Below are positions 35,765 to 45,345 of a DNA stretch of 64,000 bases, one piece after another. Each line of letters opens with the position of its first letter. Within the stretch, counting starts at the first letter, position 1. This DNA comes from Haloarcula pelagica (GTDB lineage: Archaea; Halobacteriota; Halobacteria; Halobacteriales; Haloarculaceae), in assembly GCF_030127105.1 (NCBI RefSeq), contig NZ_CP126161.1, positions 2,976,001-3,040,000 on the forward strand, written 5' to 3'. The position numbers and the translations under genes were made by a program. Below the pieces are notes generated by a model. The model searched no databases and was not told where the DNA came from. It worked only from the letters and a program-made list of their open reading frames with translations.

Positions 35765-35797
35765 GTTACGTCTAGTAAGCTGGTATTACTCTGTAAC
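35765..35797. promoter_or_regulatory. Candidate HxlR operator (nested palindrome)
   Basis: The nested inverted repeat reads GTTAC-N4-AGTAA-N7-TTACT-N2-GTAAC (35765-35769, 35774-35778, 35786-35790, 35793-35797). It lies 31-63 bp upstream of the hxlR ATG and next to or over its TATA element. Bacterial HxlR-type proteins such as YodB bind TACT-N-AGTA palindromes, and this site has related half-sites. Confidence 0.6.
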
Positions 35798-35940
35798 CCG
35801 ATCTGTCGGTCGGAACCCCGGCGTGACCGGACGTGTGACGGAGCCCGGAGACGACAGGGTGATCGACGATCGACCGTCCGCTCGGGTGTGCACTCCGAGG
35901 CAACTCAACAGTTACGTACAGGGATGCCGACAGTTCCGGT

Positions 35941-37359
35941 ATGGCAGACCCGTTCGTCGTCGTCGGTGGTGACGCCGCCGGCCTGAGCGCCGCAAGCAAG
36001 TTCGCCCGCGAGCGTCCCGACGGGGACGTGATCGTCTACGAGAAGGGTCGGTGGATCTCCTACGCCCACTGCGGGACGCCCTACTACGTGAAAGGCGAGG
36101 TCGAACACGTCACCGACCTCCTGTCGCTCACCCCCGCCGATGTCGCCGACCGCGGCATCGACCTCCGGCGGGAACGGGAGGTCGTCGCGGTCGATACCGA
36201 CGAGCGGACCGTCACCGTCGTCCACAACGGCGAGCAGTCCGTCCAGCCCTACAGCGACCTCCTCGTCGCGACCGGCGCACGCGCGGTCAGCGACCCGGTC
36301 GACGGACACTCCCTGGACGGCGTGTTCACGCTCCACGGCATCGACTCGGCGTGTGCCATCCGGGCGGCGCTCGCCGACCCGGGGACCGAACCGGTGGACA
36401 CCGATGTCGACGCAGTCGACCGCGAGACGGTCGAACGATACACCGCCTGGGACCCGCCGGAGACGGTCGCGGTCGTCGGCGGCGGCTACGTCGGCGTCGA
36501 GATGGCCGAAGCGTTCCGGGCACACGGCGTGGAGACGCACGTCTTCCAGCGCTCCGGCCACCTGCTTCCGCCGTTCGGCGACGCGGCCGGCGAGCGGGTC
36601 GCCGACCACATGCGCGAACAGGGGGTGACGCTCCACCTGGACTGCGCCGTCGAAGAACTGGCCGGCGGCGAACGGGTCGAGACCGTCGTCCACGAGGACG
36701 GCCGACTGGCCGTCGACCTCGTGTTGGTCGGCATCGGGATCCGGCCCAACACCGAACTGCTGTCGGGAACGCCGGTCGAAATCGGCGACTCCGGCGCGGT
36801 CGCGACCGACGAGCACGGCCGGACGAGCGTCGATGGTGTCTACGCGGCCGGCGACTGCGCGGAGGACCGTCACGCCGTGACCGGCGAACCGGCCTGGGTC
36901 CCGCTGGGGTTGACGGCGAACCGCGCCGGTCGCGCCATCGGGCAGACCGTCGCCGGCGACCCGAGTCCGGTCGGCGACATCGCCGGGACGGCCGTGGTCA
37001 AGGCCTTCGACATGGAGTGTGGCCGGGTCGGGATCATCGACCACGAGCGGGCCGAAGCGGACGGGTTCGATCCCGTCTCCGAGACGATCACCGCCGGATC
37101 GCGGTCGGGCTACTACCCCGGCGGCGACGAGACGACGGTGACCCTGACCGCCGACCGCGAGAGCGGGCGCCTGCTCGGTGGTGCTATCACCGGCCGCGAC
37201 CGAGCGGCCATCCGCATCGACACGCTGGCGACGGCCATCGAGCGCGACACGACGGTCCCACAGCTCGAACGGCTTGATCTGGCCTACGCGCCGCCGTTCA
37301 GTCCGGTGTGGGACCCGGTGCTGGTCGCCGCGAAGGTGCTGAACGGGCACCTGGAGTGA
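35941..37359 (+). CDS. FAD-dependent CoA-disulfide reductase/NADH oxidase-like protein
   Basis: This is a 472-residue two-dinucleotide-fold flavoprotein. The FAD loop is VVVGGDAAGLSAASK, a single redox Cys lies in SYAHCGTPYYV (the CoA-disulfide reductase/NADH oxidase position), the NAD(P)H loop is VAVVGGGYVGVEMAE, and GVYAAGDCAED is the second FAD motif. The C-terminal dimer domain has YAPPFSPVWDPV, typical for this group. It may reduce CoA disulfide or low-molecular-weight disulfides, or act as NADH oxidase. It is divergent to hxlR with 206 bp between, and HxlR may sense the same redox stress. Confidence 0.9.
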   Translation: MADPFVVVGGDAAGLSAASKFARERPDGDVIVYEKGRWISYAHCGTPYYVKGEVEHVTDLLSLTPADVADRGIDLRREREVVAVDTDERTVTVVHNGEQSVQPYSDLLVATGARAVSDPVDGHSLDGVFTLHGIDSACAIRAALADPGTEPVDTDVDAVDRETVERYTAWDPPETVAVVGGGYVGVEMAEAFRAHGVETHVFQRSGHLLPPFGDAAGERVADHMREQGVTLHLDCAVEELAGGERVETVVHEDGRLAVDLVLVGIGIRPNTELLSGTPVEIGDSGAVATDEHGRTSVDGVYAAGDCAEDRHAVTGEPAWVPLGLTANRAGRAIGQTVAGDPSPVGDIAGTAVVKAFDMECGRVGIIDHERAEADGFDPVSETITAGSRSGYYPGGDETTVTLTADRESGRLLGGAITGRDRAAIRIDTLATAIERDTTVPQLERLDLAYAPPFSPVWDPVLVAAKVLNGHLE

Positions 37360-37392
37360 ACGGGCGACGGCCTCGGCGACCCGCCGAACCGT

Positions 37393-38802
37393 TCAGTCGC
37401 CGTGCTCGTGGTGGTGAGCGTGGCCGCCACCGGGTCGGTGGAACTGGCCGGCGAACGCGCGGTGGACGACCTCCGAGAGGGCGGGGTGGACGTGGACGGT
37501 GTCGGTGATATCGGCGACGGTTCCGCCCGCGCGCATCACCGGCAGGACCTCGTGGAGTAGCGTCGACGCCTCGGGACCCAGGACGTGACAGCCCAGGATC
37601 GTCCGGTCGTCGGGGTCGACCAGGACCTTCACGAAGCCGTCGGTCTCCTTGAGCGCGTCGCCCATCGCGGTATCGGCGTAGTCGTACGTCCGGACGGCGT
37701 AGTCCCGGTCGGCGTCCCGGAGAGCCTGCTCGGTCTCGCCGGCGCCGGCCACCTGCGGCGAGGCGAACACCGCGTGGGGCATCGCCGTGTAGTCGACCGC
37801 CTCGTCGGGGCCGTCGAGCAACAGGTTCCGGGCGACCGTGCGGGCCTCGTGGTTCGCGGCGTGACGGAACTGGTAGCGGCCGAGGACATCCCCCAGCGCC
37901 CAGACGCCGTCGGCGGTCGTCGCCAGCGTGTCGTCGACGAGGACGTAGCCGTCGTCGTCGGTCTCGACGCCCGTGTTCTCGACCGCCAGGCGGTCGGTGT
38001 TGGGTGTGATCCCGGTGGCGACCAGCAGTTCGTCGGCGACCCGCTCAGTTTCGCCCCCGTCCGGGCCGGTCGCGGTCACCGCCACCCGGTCGCCGCGTCT
38101 CTCGACGGCCGTCGCTTCGTGACCGGTCAGCACCTCGTGGCGCCGGCCGAACACCTCTGTGAACGTCTCCTGGACCTGTTCGTCCTCGTCGGGCAACAGC
38201 CGTTCCCGGCGGCCGACGACCGTCACGTCGGTCCCGAAGGCGCCGAAGTAGTGGCCCAGTTCCGCCGCGATGTAGCCGCCGCCGACGACGATCAGGCTTC
38301 CGGGACGGCGGTCCAGCCGGAGCGCCTCCGTACTCGTCAAGTATTCGACCGCGTCGATGCCGTCGATGGCCGGGACCTCCGGGCGACAGCCGGCGGCGAT
38401 GACGACCGTGTCCGCGGTTATCTCCTCGTCGTCGACGGCGAGCGTCCGGTCGTCGACGAACCGGCCCTCAGTGTGGTACAGCGTGTGGTGGCTGGACTGT
38501 TCGAGGCCGTGCTCGATCCCGCCCGCGTCCTCGCTCACGGCTTCGTTCACCTCGTGGACGCTCCCGGCGAAATCGACGTGCTCGACGGTGGCGTCGATGC
38601 CGAACCGGTCGGCCGTCCTGATGGTCTCCATCACGTCCGCGCGGTGGACGAGCATCTTCGAGGGGATACAGCCGCGGTTCAGACAGGTCCCGCCCAGCGG
38701 CCCGTCCTCGACGACGGCGACGGTCTGGCCACGGTCGACGGCCGCCGACGCGACGCTCAGGCCCGCCCCGGAGCCGATGACGATGAGGTCGAACTCCTCC
38801 AT
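37393..38802 (-). CDS. Pyridine nucleotide-disulfide oxidoreductase (dihydrolipoyl dehydrogenase / bis-gamma-glutamylcystine reductase-like)
   Basis: This is a 469-residue class I disulfide reductase: FAD loop IVIGSGAGLSVASAA, redox pair GGTCLNRGCIPSKM, NAD loop LIVVGGGYIAAELG, second FAD motif GVWALGDVLG, and the catalytic His-Glu in VHVHPALSEVVH. The C-terminus ends in a His-rich tail HAHHHEHGD. No dehydrogenase-complex genes are near, so a stand-alone thiol reductase is more likely than E3; haloarchaea contain a bis-gamma-glutamylcystine reductase of this type. It is convergent with the gene at 35941, 33 bp apart. Confidence 0.85.
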   Translation of the reverse strand: MEEFDLIVIGSGAGLSVASAAVDRGQTVAVVEDGPLGGTCLNRGCIPSKMLVHRADVMETIRTADRFGIDATVEHVDFAGSVHEVNEAVSEDAGGIEHGLEQSSHHTLYHTEGRFVDDRTLAVDDEEITADTVVIAAGCRPEVPAIDGIDAVEYLTSTEALRLDRRPGSLIVVGGGYIAAELGHYFGAFGTDVTVVGRRERLLPDEDEQVQETFTEVFGRRHEVLTGHEATAVERRGDRVAVTATGPDGGETERVADELLVATGITPNTDRLAVENTGVETDDDGYVLVDDTLATTADGVWALGDVLGRYQFRHAANHEARTVARNLLLDGPDEAVDYTAMPHAVFASPQVAGAGETEQALRDADRDYAVRTYDYADTAMGDALKETDGFVKVLVDPDDRTILGCHVLGPEASTLLHEVLPVMRAGGTVADITDTVHVHPALSEVVHRAFAGQFHRPGGGHAHHHEHGD

Positions 38803-38859
38803 ACGGTCTGATGAGTGTCAACGCACCTATAACTACTGCAGGAGTCGAGTCGGTGGTGG

Positions 38860-40087
38860 CTACCACGCCGCGTCGAGGATCGCCTCGATGGCCGCTTGCG
38901 TCAGATCGAGGCTGGGCGGCGCGTTCGCCACGAACGCGTCGTCGAGGATCGCCGCGGCGACGGCGGGGAACTCGTCCCGGTCGGGGCCGTCGACCTCGCG
39001 GAGTCGGGTCGGTAGCGCCAGCGCACCGGCCACGTCCTCGACGGCGCCGACGACTCCCGCGGCGGGGTCGGCCGTGTCGGCCACCCCCAGCGCGTCGGCC
39101 AGCAGGTCCCGCCGGCCGTCGACGGCGTCGAAGAGGTGCCGGAGGACGTGGGGCGCGACGATCGCGTGCGCGGCGCCCTGCTGGACCGGGTACGTGCGCG
39201 TGAGTCCGTGGCCGAACGCGTGGATCAGCGAGAGCGTCGTCGTGTCGGGCCGGGAGATCCCGTACTGGACGAGCACGATACCCTGCGTTAGCGCCCGGTA
39301 CACCCAGGGGTCGGGTTCCGCCGTCTCGGCCACCGAACCAAACGCCAGCAGCCCGCGCTGGAGCAGTTCCAGCCCGCGGCTCGCCGTCGCGTCGGTCACC
39401 GGCGTCGCCGTGTTCGCGTACAGCGTCTCGATCCCCTTGTCGAAGCCGTTCATCGCCGATCCAGCCAGGACGCTCTCGGGCGTCGTCGCGATCAGTTCCG
39501 GGTCGTAACAGACCGCAGCGGGCATCAGTGCCCGACCGGAGAGTCCGCCGCTGATGGGCCGCTCGACGGGACACGTGGCCGGATCGGCGGTGACGCCGGC
39601 GACCTGTGTGAGGTCCGCCCCGGCCAGGGTCGTCGGCACCGCCACGACCGGCGGGAGCCCGGAGTCGGGCACACTGATCCCCCGCTGTCGGCGAGTTCGG
39701 CACCGGCCGCTTCCGGCGTCGTCCCCGCGGCGACGAGCACGGCGGTGACCTTCGCCACGTCGAGGCTGCTGCCACCCCGACGGCGACGATGGCGTCCGCG
39801 TCCCGGTCCGCGAACGCCCGGCGCGTCGCCAGGGCGGTCCCGAGTCGCTTCTGGGGCGTCGTCTCGGCGAACACCCCCGCCAGCCGGTCGCCGAGGCCGG
39901 CTCTCACCGGGTCCATGACGGCCGGTGTCGATCCCACGGTTTCGCCACAGACGACCAGCGCACGCTCGCAGCCGTGGGCGGCGAGTTCCTCGCCCAAGTC
40001 GCCGGCAGCGCCAGGGCTGTACCGCAGCACGGCAGGCTCGTACTCGAACCGGAACGGCTCCGCGAGTCGCTCTGACTCGGCGACCAT
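38860..40087 (-). pseudogene. Iron-containing alcohol dehydrogenase, interrupted by two frameshifts
   Basis: The minus-strand frame from ATG 40087 reads MVAESERLAEPFRFEYEPAV up to AIVAVG, then shifts at the C run 39775-39778; the second frame gives GGSSLDVAKVTAVLVAAGTT up to LADSGG, and shifts again at the C run 39679-39683 into VPDSGLPPVVAVPTTLAGAD. Joined, they make a complete Fe-ADH/maleylacetate-reductase-type protein with HAFGHGLTRTYPVQQGAAHA (metal His ligands) and DGPDRDEFP. Both breaks are explained by one missing G (coding strand) in a run, so a sequencing artefact is as likely as true decay. Confidence 0.8.
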
Positions 40088-40093
40088 CGGTCC

Positions 40094-41047
40094 TCACCCA
40101 TCTCCCGGGACCGTCGGGCCGTCGAACGCCGGTAGCTGCGCTTCGATGGCCTCCCGGTCGGCTTCGAGCCACTCGGGCAACACCAGCGAGGAGCCGAGGT
40201 CGGCTAGGGCCTCGTCGGCGGTAAAGCCCGGCTCCGGCGTCGAGAGTTCGAACAGGACGCCCCCGGGCTCGCGGGCGTACAGCGCGTGGAAGTACGACCG
40301 GTCGACGATGTCGCTCGTCCGGATGTCACGCTCGTGGTAGGCTGTCCGGAACTCGCGTAACTCCGCGACGCTCTCGGCCCGGAACGCGACGTGGTGGACC
40401 GTTCCGACGCCCATCCGCCCACGGTCGGCGTCGGTCTCGACGAGGTCGACGACGGCGGCGAACCCGCCCGGCCCGCTCCGGTAGCGGTGTCGCCCGTCTT
40501 CGGTGCCGTCCTCTTCGAACCCGAGCACGTCGGTGAGCACGTCGGCCGTCGGGCCGAGGGACTCGACGGCGAGTGTGACGCTGTGGAACCCCTGCAGTTG
40601 CCGGTCGGCGGGGACCGGGCCGTCGGGCCACGGGACCGCCGGTGACTCGCCACCGGCCGCGACGAGTTCGAGCCCGATCCCGTCCGGGTCCTCGAACCGG
40701 AGGACTGGCTCGCCGAACCGCTCGGCCCGCTCGACCGCGACGCCGTTCGTCTCTAGCCGGTCGACCCAGTAGTCGACGGCGGCTACCGGAATCCGGTAGG
40801 CGATCGCCCGTGTCTGGCCCGCCCCGAACTCGCCCCGTCGCCCCCGTTCGGTCCAGGGGAAGAACGTGACGTTCGTCCCCGGCGTCCCCTCGTAGTCGCC
40901 GAAGTAGAAGTGGTACGTCCCCGTGTCGTCGTGGTTGACCGTCCGCTTGACGAACCGCAGACCTAGCAGGCCGACGTAGAAGTCGGCGTTCGCCTGCGGG
41001 TCGCCGGCGATGGCGGTCACGTGGTGGAGGCCCGTCGTTACTGGCAT
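40094..41047 (-). CDS. VOC-family ring-cleaving dioxygenase-like protein (MhqO-like)
   Basis: This is a 317-residue protein of two vicinal-oxygen-chelate modules. The first begins TTGLHHVTAIAGDPQANADF, the second GFHSVTLAVESLGPTADV. Metal-ligand positions are His in LHHVTA, His in VGTVHHVAFR, and Glu in GGVLFELSTPEPGF. Proteins of this type (MhqO/MhqA) are linked to quinone or catechol resistance. ATG 41047 is used. The gene lies 6 bp downstream of the iron alcohol dehydrogenase start, both minus strand, but the functional link is unclear. Confidence 0.85.
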   Translation of the reverse strand: MPVTTGLHHVTAIAGDPQANADFYVGLLGLRFVKRTVNHDDTGTYHFYFGDYEGTPGTNVTFFPWTERGRRGEFGAGQTRAIAYRIPVAAVDYWVDRLETNGVAVERAERFGEPVLRFEDPDGIGLELVAAGGESPAVPWPDGPVPADRQLQGFHSVTLAVESLGPTADVLTDVLGFEEDGTEDGRHRYRSGPGGFAAVVDLVETDADRGRMGVGTVHHVAFRAESVAELREFRTAYHERDIRTSDIVDRSYFHALYAREPGGVLFELSTPEPGFTADEALADLGSSLVLPEWLEADREAIEAQLPAFDGPTVPGDG

Positions 41048-41114
41048 ACGTTGACGTAGCGCGCCCGGACACGTGTATCTTCGCTCACAACCGACCGATC
41101 GCCAGCGGGGACGC

Positions 41115-42962
41115 TCACTCAGTATCGGTCTCCAGGAGCTCCCGGAGTCGCTCGACACTCGGCTTCTCCGTTCGGTCGGGGTGGGCGAGGACCGTCACGG
41201 TCTCGGTCCCCAGCGGGACGAACCCGAGATCGAGGTCCACCGCCGTCGATGCGAGCCCGAGTCCGGCGTCGGCGGCACCCGAGCGGACCCGGCGGGCGGG
41301 GCTCTCGTGGCCCTTGGTCGTCAGTTCGTAGCCGTCGACGGCGTGCCTGATCGTGGCTGGCTCCTCCCCTCGGTCGGCTGCCAGCGCGTCGAGCGCCGCG
41401 TCGAAACTCGCACGCAGGCCCGAACCCTGCTCTCTGTTCACGAAGCCGACATCGCTGTCCACGAGGTCGTCCAGTCCGGAGACGGCCGCCTGCGGGTCGA
41501 CGATCAGGCCCCACTCGCGCTCCCACGAGCCCAGGACCGTCGCCGCTTCGGGCACGGCGTCGGGACCGCTGACGACAGCTACGTCCGGGATGCCCGCTTC
41601 CAGGCGACGGGTCGCCTCACGGGTCCCGACGGGGAGATAGCGCGGTCGCTCTAGGCGGTCGAGCAGCTCCGAAAGCCGCGGATCGGCCTCGCCGACGCCG
41701 AGCAGTGTCGGCGGCCGGACCGACGGCGAGAACAGCCGCACCTCGACGTGCTCCCCGACCGCGAGGTAGTCCGTGTCGGCGTCGACAGTGACGGTTCCGT
41801 CGGCTTCGACCAGGCTCGTCGTCGCGCCGCTACCCTTGTCGACCGGGTAGACGAGCGTCTCGCCGGTGGCCGTCTCGACCAGTCCGACGGGGACGAGCCG
41901 GTGGCGCCCGTCCTGGCTGCGCTCCCGGACCGCCATCTCGCCGGTGACCGTCGCCGTCCGCGGCTCCGCGAGCCCGGCTGCCGACCGCAACCGCGGTGCG
42001 ACGAACGTCCGGAAGATGGTCAGTGCCGACACCGGGTAGCCGGGCAAGCCGACGTAGGCCGACTCCCCGATGGTCCCGACGAGCATCGGTTTCCCCGGCT
42101 TGATCGCGACGCCGTGCAGACGGAGGTCACCGCGTTCCTCGATGACGCGATAGATCACGTCGACGGCGCTGGCGCTCGTCGACCCGGAGGAGAGCACGAG
42201 GTCACAGTCGTCGGCGGCCTCGTGGAGCACCCGCTCCATCTCCTCGAAGTCGTCGCCGGCGTGGGGGTAGACCACCGGCTCGCCGCCCGCCGCCTCGACG
42301 CCGGCCGCGACGGTGTAGCTGTTGACATCGTAGATCTCGCCGGCGTCGCTGTCGACCGGTTCGCCCGGCCGGACGAGTTCGTCCCCCGTCGAGATGATCC
42401 CGACGCGCGGGCGGCCACGGACCGGGACCGAATCGACGCCCAGGGCCGACAGCAGACCGATCTCGCGCGCGGTGAGTTCCGTGCCGGGGCCGAGCGCACG
42501 CGCGCCGGCGGCGATGTCGGCGCCGGCGACCAGTACATTCTCGCCCGGCGTGACCGCCGTCCGCACTGCGACGCCGGCCTCTGTCTCGTCGGTCCGTTCG
42601 ACGATGACGACCGCGTCGGCACCCGGCGGCATGACGGCGCCGGTCGAGATCTCGGCCGCGACACCCTCCCGGACAGTCACGTCCGGTTCCTCGCCGGCGT
42701 GGACGGCCCCGGCGACGGAGAGTTCGACCGGGTCGACCTCGCTCGCGCCGACGGTGTCTGCCGCTCTGACCGCGTAGCCGTCCATGCTCGCCCGGTCGAA
42801 GCCGGGGACATCGAGCGTCGCGTCCACGCGCTCGGCCAGGACCCGTCCCCGCGCGTCCGACAGCGGCACCCGTTCCGGGTCGGGGTCGATCGCCAGGTCC
42901 TCGACGACCTCGCGTGCGCGCTCGGGCGGCGCCAGGTCGCGAAACTCCCGCCGGTCGCTCAC
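41115..42962 (-). CDS. MoeA molybdopterin molybdenumtransferase fused to a substrate-binding-like domain
   Basis: This is a 615-residue fusion. Residues ~1-400 are MoeA, which inserts molybdate or tungstate into adenylylated molybdopterin: FDRASMDGYAVRAADTVGAS, EISTGAVMPPGADAVVIVE, RVGIISTGDELVRPG, LSSGSTSASAVDVIYRV, LHGVAIKPGKP and GLPGYPVSAL. The C-terminal ~210 residues resemble a type 2 periplasmic-binding (LysR-effector/PBP-like) domain, with VSGPDAVPEAATVLG and FVNREQGSGLRASFD. It starts GTG 42962 overlapping the upstream moeA stop. It is the second of two adjacent MoeA proteins. Confidence 0.9.
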   Translation of the reverse strand: MSDRREFRDLAPPERAREVVEDLAIDPDPERVPLSDARGRVLAERVDATLDVPGFDRASMDGYAVRAADTVGASEVDPVELSVAGAVHAGEEPDVTVREGVAAEISTGAVMPPGADAVVIVERTDETEAGVAVRTAVTPGENVLVAGADIAAGARALGPGTELTAREIGLLSALGVDSVPVRGRPRVGIISTGDELVRPGEPVDSDAGEIYDVNSYTVAAGVEAAGGEPVVYPHAGDDFEEMERVLHEAADDCDLVLSSGSTSASAVDVIYRVIEERGDLRLHGVAIKPGKPMLVGTIGESAYVGLPGYPVSALTIFRTFVAPRLRSAAGLAEPRTATVTGEMAVRERSQDGRHRLVPVGLVETATGETLVYPVDKGSGATTSLVEADGTVTVDADTDYLAVGEHVEVRLFSPSVRPPTLLGVGEADPRLSELLDRLERPRYLPVGTREATRRLEAGIPDVAVVSGPDAVPEAATVLGSWEREWGLIVDPQAAVSGLDDLVDSDVGFVNREQGSGLRASFDAALDALAADRGEEPATIRHAVDGYELTTKGHESPARRVRSGAADAGLGLASTAVDLDLGFVPLGTETVTVLAHPDRTEKPSVERLRELLETDTE

Positions 42963-44176
42963 TGTGACCACTCCCAGTACTCGACTTCGACCGTCTCGCC
43001 CGCTGCGTACCCCTCCGTCGACTCCGGGACGACGACCCACCCGTCCGCGAGGGCGACGCTTGAGAGGACGCCCGCGCCACCGCTCCGGATCGGCGTCGCG
43101 GTCGGTTCCGTCTCGCCCTCGTCGAGTTCCACCCGGACGTAGCTGCGTGTCCCGGGTTCGCTCGTGAGTTTCCGCGCCAGACGCGCCGTCGTCGTCGGCG
43201 GGTCACGGACCGGAAGGTGACCGACTCGTTTGAGCACCGGCCGGAGGAACTGGACGGCCGTGACGATGCAGGCGACGGGGTAGCCCGGCAGATTCAGGAC
43301 CGGCGTGTCGTCGACGACGCCGAGTGCGACCGGGTGGCCCGGTTGCAGCGCGACGCCGTGGACCAGTACCTCGCCGAGGTCGTCGACGACCTCCGGGAGC
43401 AGGTCGCGGTCGCCGACGGAGGACCCCCCGGTCGTCACGACGACATCGTGGTCGGTGTCGCGGTCGATCGCCGCCCGGAGCGCGTCGGTGTCGTCGGTGA
43501 CGATCTCCCGGTCGGTCGCGACGCCGCCCCAGCGCTCGACGTACTGTGCGACGGTCTGTCCGTTCGTCTCGACGATCTCTCCGGGGTCGGGATCGTCCTG
43601 GACGAGTTCCTCGCCGGTCGGGATCACGCTCACGCGCGGGCGCTCGTACACGAGTACGTCGTCGTACCCAGTCCCTTTCAGTAGACCCAGATCCGAGGGG
43701 CGGAGCCGTGTCCCCGCGTCGTACAGGTGTTGGTCCGCCGCAACGTCTTCGCCAACCGGGCCGACGTTGGTTCCGCTGGCAACCGCGGTGAACACCGCGA
43801 CCTCGTCGCCGTTCCGCTCTGTCCCCTCGACTCTGACGACCGCGTCCGCCTGCTCCGGGAGGAGGCTGCCGGTGTGGACGCTGACGGCCCGCTGTGGTCC
43901 GGCTCGTTCCCCGATCGCAAGCCGAACGGGGGACCGCTCGCTGGCCCCGTGTGTGTCGGTCGCTCTGACCGCGTACCCGTCCATCGCTGCCCGGCGGTAG
44001 TGGGGAACGGGTCGGTCCGCGTCGACTCCCGTCGCCAGCACGCGCTCGTCCGCCCGTCTCACGGGCACGCGCTCGGTCCGCGACAGCGGCGAGACCACCC
44101 GGTGAACCTCCGATCGCGCTGCCTCGACGCGGGTCTTCCGCTTGAACCCCGCAGTCCGGCGCTCCTCGTCGTGCAT
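42959..44176 (-). CDS. MoeA molybdopterin molybdenumtransferase (stand-alone copy)
   Basis: This is a 405-residue MoeA: YRRAAMDGYAVRATDTHGAS, VHTGSLLPEQADAVVRVE, RVSVIPTGEELVQDD, TTGGSSVGDRDLLPE, LHGVALQPGHPVALGV and LNLPGYPVACIV. The Asp/Ser positions of the catalytic face are kept. ATG 44176 is chosen. It is co-transcribed with the fused MoeA downstream (4-bp overlap). Two copies are common in archaea, where one may serve molybdenum and the other tungsten; which is which cannot be read here. A molybdoenzyme gene lies at 61.5 kb. Confidence 0.92.
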   Translation of the reverse strand: MHDEERRTAGFKRKTRVEAARSEVHRVVSPLSRTERVPVRRADERVLATGVDADRPVPHYRRAAMDGYAVRATDTHGASERSPVRLAIGERAGPQRAVSVHTGSLLPEQADAVVRVEGTERNGDEVAVFTAVASGTNVGPVGEDVAADQHLYDAGTRLRPSDLGLLKGTGYDDVLVYERPRVSVIPTGEELVQDDPDPGEIVETNGQTVAQYVERWGGVATDREIVTDDTDALRAAIDRDTDHDVVVTTGGSSVGDRDLLPEVVDDLGEVLVHGVALQPGHPVALGVVDDTPVLNLPGYPVACIVTAVQFLRPVLKRVGHLPVRDPPTTTARLARKLTSEPGTRSYVRVELDEGETEPTATPIRSGGAGVLSSVALADGWVVVPESTEGYAAGETVEVEYWEWSQ

Positions 44177-44294
44177 ACTCGCGTCTGCGGGTCCCAGATA
44201 CAAACGCTCTCGGGACCGGTGGCGCTGTACCGGCATCGGGTGGGCGACGCCGAGTCGTGTCCCGGCAGTGCACCCGAAACACGGTATGTCCGGC

Positions 44295-45257
44295 TCACAC
44301 GAAGGGGACGGCGAGTGACCACCACGCGGCCGCCGTCGCGAGAGCGTACCAGACCATCGCGGCGACCGCGGGGAAGGGCGACCGCTGTCTCGTGAGGACG
44401 ATCCCGCCCCAGAGCACCAGCGGGAGCGAACCCGCCTGTCCGGCGACGACGAGGGGCGGGAGTACCGTCTCGTACGACAGCCCCGTCACGACGACCGCGC
44501 TGCCCGCGAGGAGCCAGTACAGCCGCCTGAGTCGGTCCGGGGGCAAGCGAACCGCGAGCGTCCGCTTCCCGACCGAGGCGTCGGCGTCCCTGTCCGGCCA
44601 GTGTGTCGCCAGGAGGTTACAGCCGATCAGACAGCAAAACGGGACCAGCGCGACGCCGTCGGCCACAGTCGGCGTCCCAACCGTCGTGGTACCGTACAGC
44701 GGAAGCAACAGCCCGCCGAGCAGTGCGTTCACGAGTTCGCCGACGCCGCGTCTGATAAACGCCGTCGGCGGGAGCGAGTATCCCAGTCCCGCGAGCGCGA
44801 TCACGCCGAGGAACACGACCGCTGTCGCCGACAACTGCCCCGTGACGTATCCACCGGCGGCTATCGCGATGCCGACGATCACCGCCGTCAGCGAGGCGCG
44901 CGCGAGGACGACCCGATCGACCCCAGTTTGGGCCAGTGCACCGCTCCCGCCGGAAAACGGGGTCCGCTCCGTCCGCCGGTCCGTCTCGACATCGACGTAC
45001 TCGTTGGCGTAGTGGATACTCGCGGCGACCGCGAATACTGCGAGCCCGCCGATCCCGACAGCGGGTCCGTGGGCGGCGAGGGACCAGTCACCCCGCCGCC
45101 CCAGCGCCATGCCGATACCGAGTGCGTAGACAGCGCCGATCAGCGCCAGTTGGCTCGGGCGCGCGGCTTTCCACAGTGTCCACAGCCGTGGTGCCCGATC
45201 GATCGCAGTCCGTGTGACTCCCGTCACCGGCAATGTGACCGCTGTGCCGTCGTCCAC
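44295..45257 (-). CDS. UbiA-family prenyltransferase
   Basis: This is a 320-residue integral membrane prenyltransferase with about eight or nine helices. The two Asp-rich motifs are NEYVDVETDRRTERTPFSGG, a variant of NDxxDxxxD, and CNLLATHWPDRDADASVGK. GYSLPPTAFIRRGVGE is between them. The WxDRDAD motif resembles MenA (1,4-dihydroxy-2-naphthoate prenyltransferase), which builds menaquinone, the haloarchaeal quinone; geranylgeranylglyceryl phosphate synthase-type partners are also in this family. It starts with GTG 45257. Confidence 0.85.
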   Translation of the reverse strand: MDDGTAVTLPVTGVTRTAIDRAPRLWTLWKAARPSQLALIGAVYALGIGMALGRRGDWSLAAHGPAVGIGGLAVFAVAASIHYANEYVDVETDRRTERTPFSGGSGALAQTGVDRVVLARASLTAVIVGIAIAAGGYVTGQLSATAVVFLGVIALAGLGYSLPPTAFIRRGVGELVNALLGGLLLPLYGTTTVGTPTVADGVALVPFCCLIGCNLLATHWPDRDADASVGKRTLAVRLPPDRLRRLYWLLAGSAVVVTGLSYETVLPPLVVAGQAGSLPLVLWGGIVLTRQRSPFPAVAAMVWYALATAAAWWSLAVPFV

Positions 45258-45345
45258 GTGGTAATTCGGTACACGAACGGATATTGGTGTGGTAACACGT
45301 GGCGAGACACTACTATAAACCCTCGTGTTTTATCTCTTCGCATCC

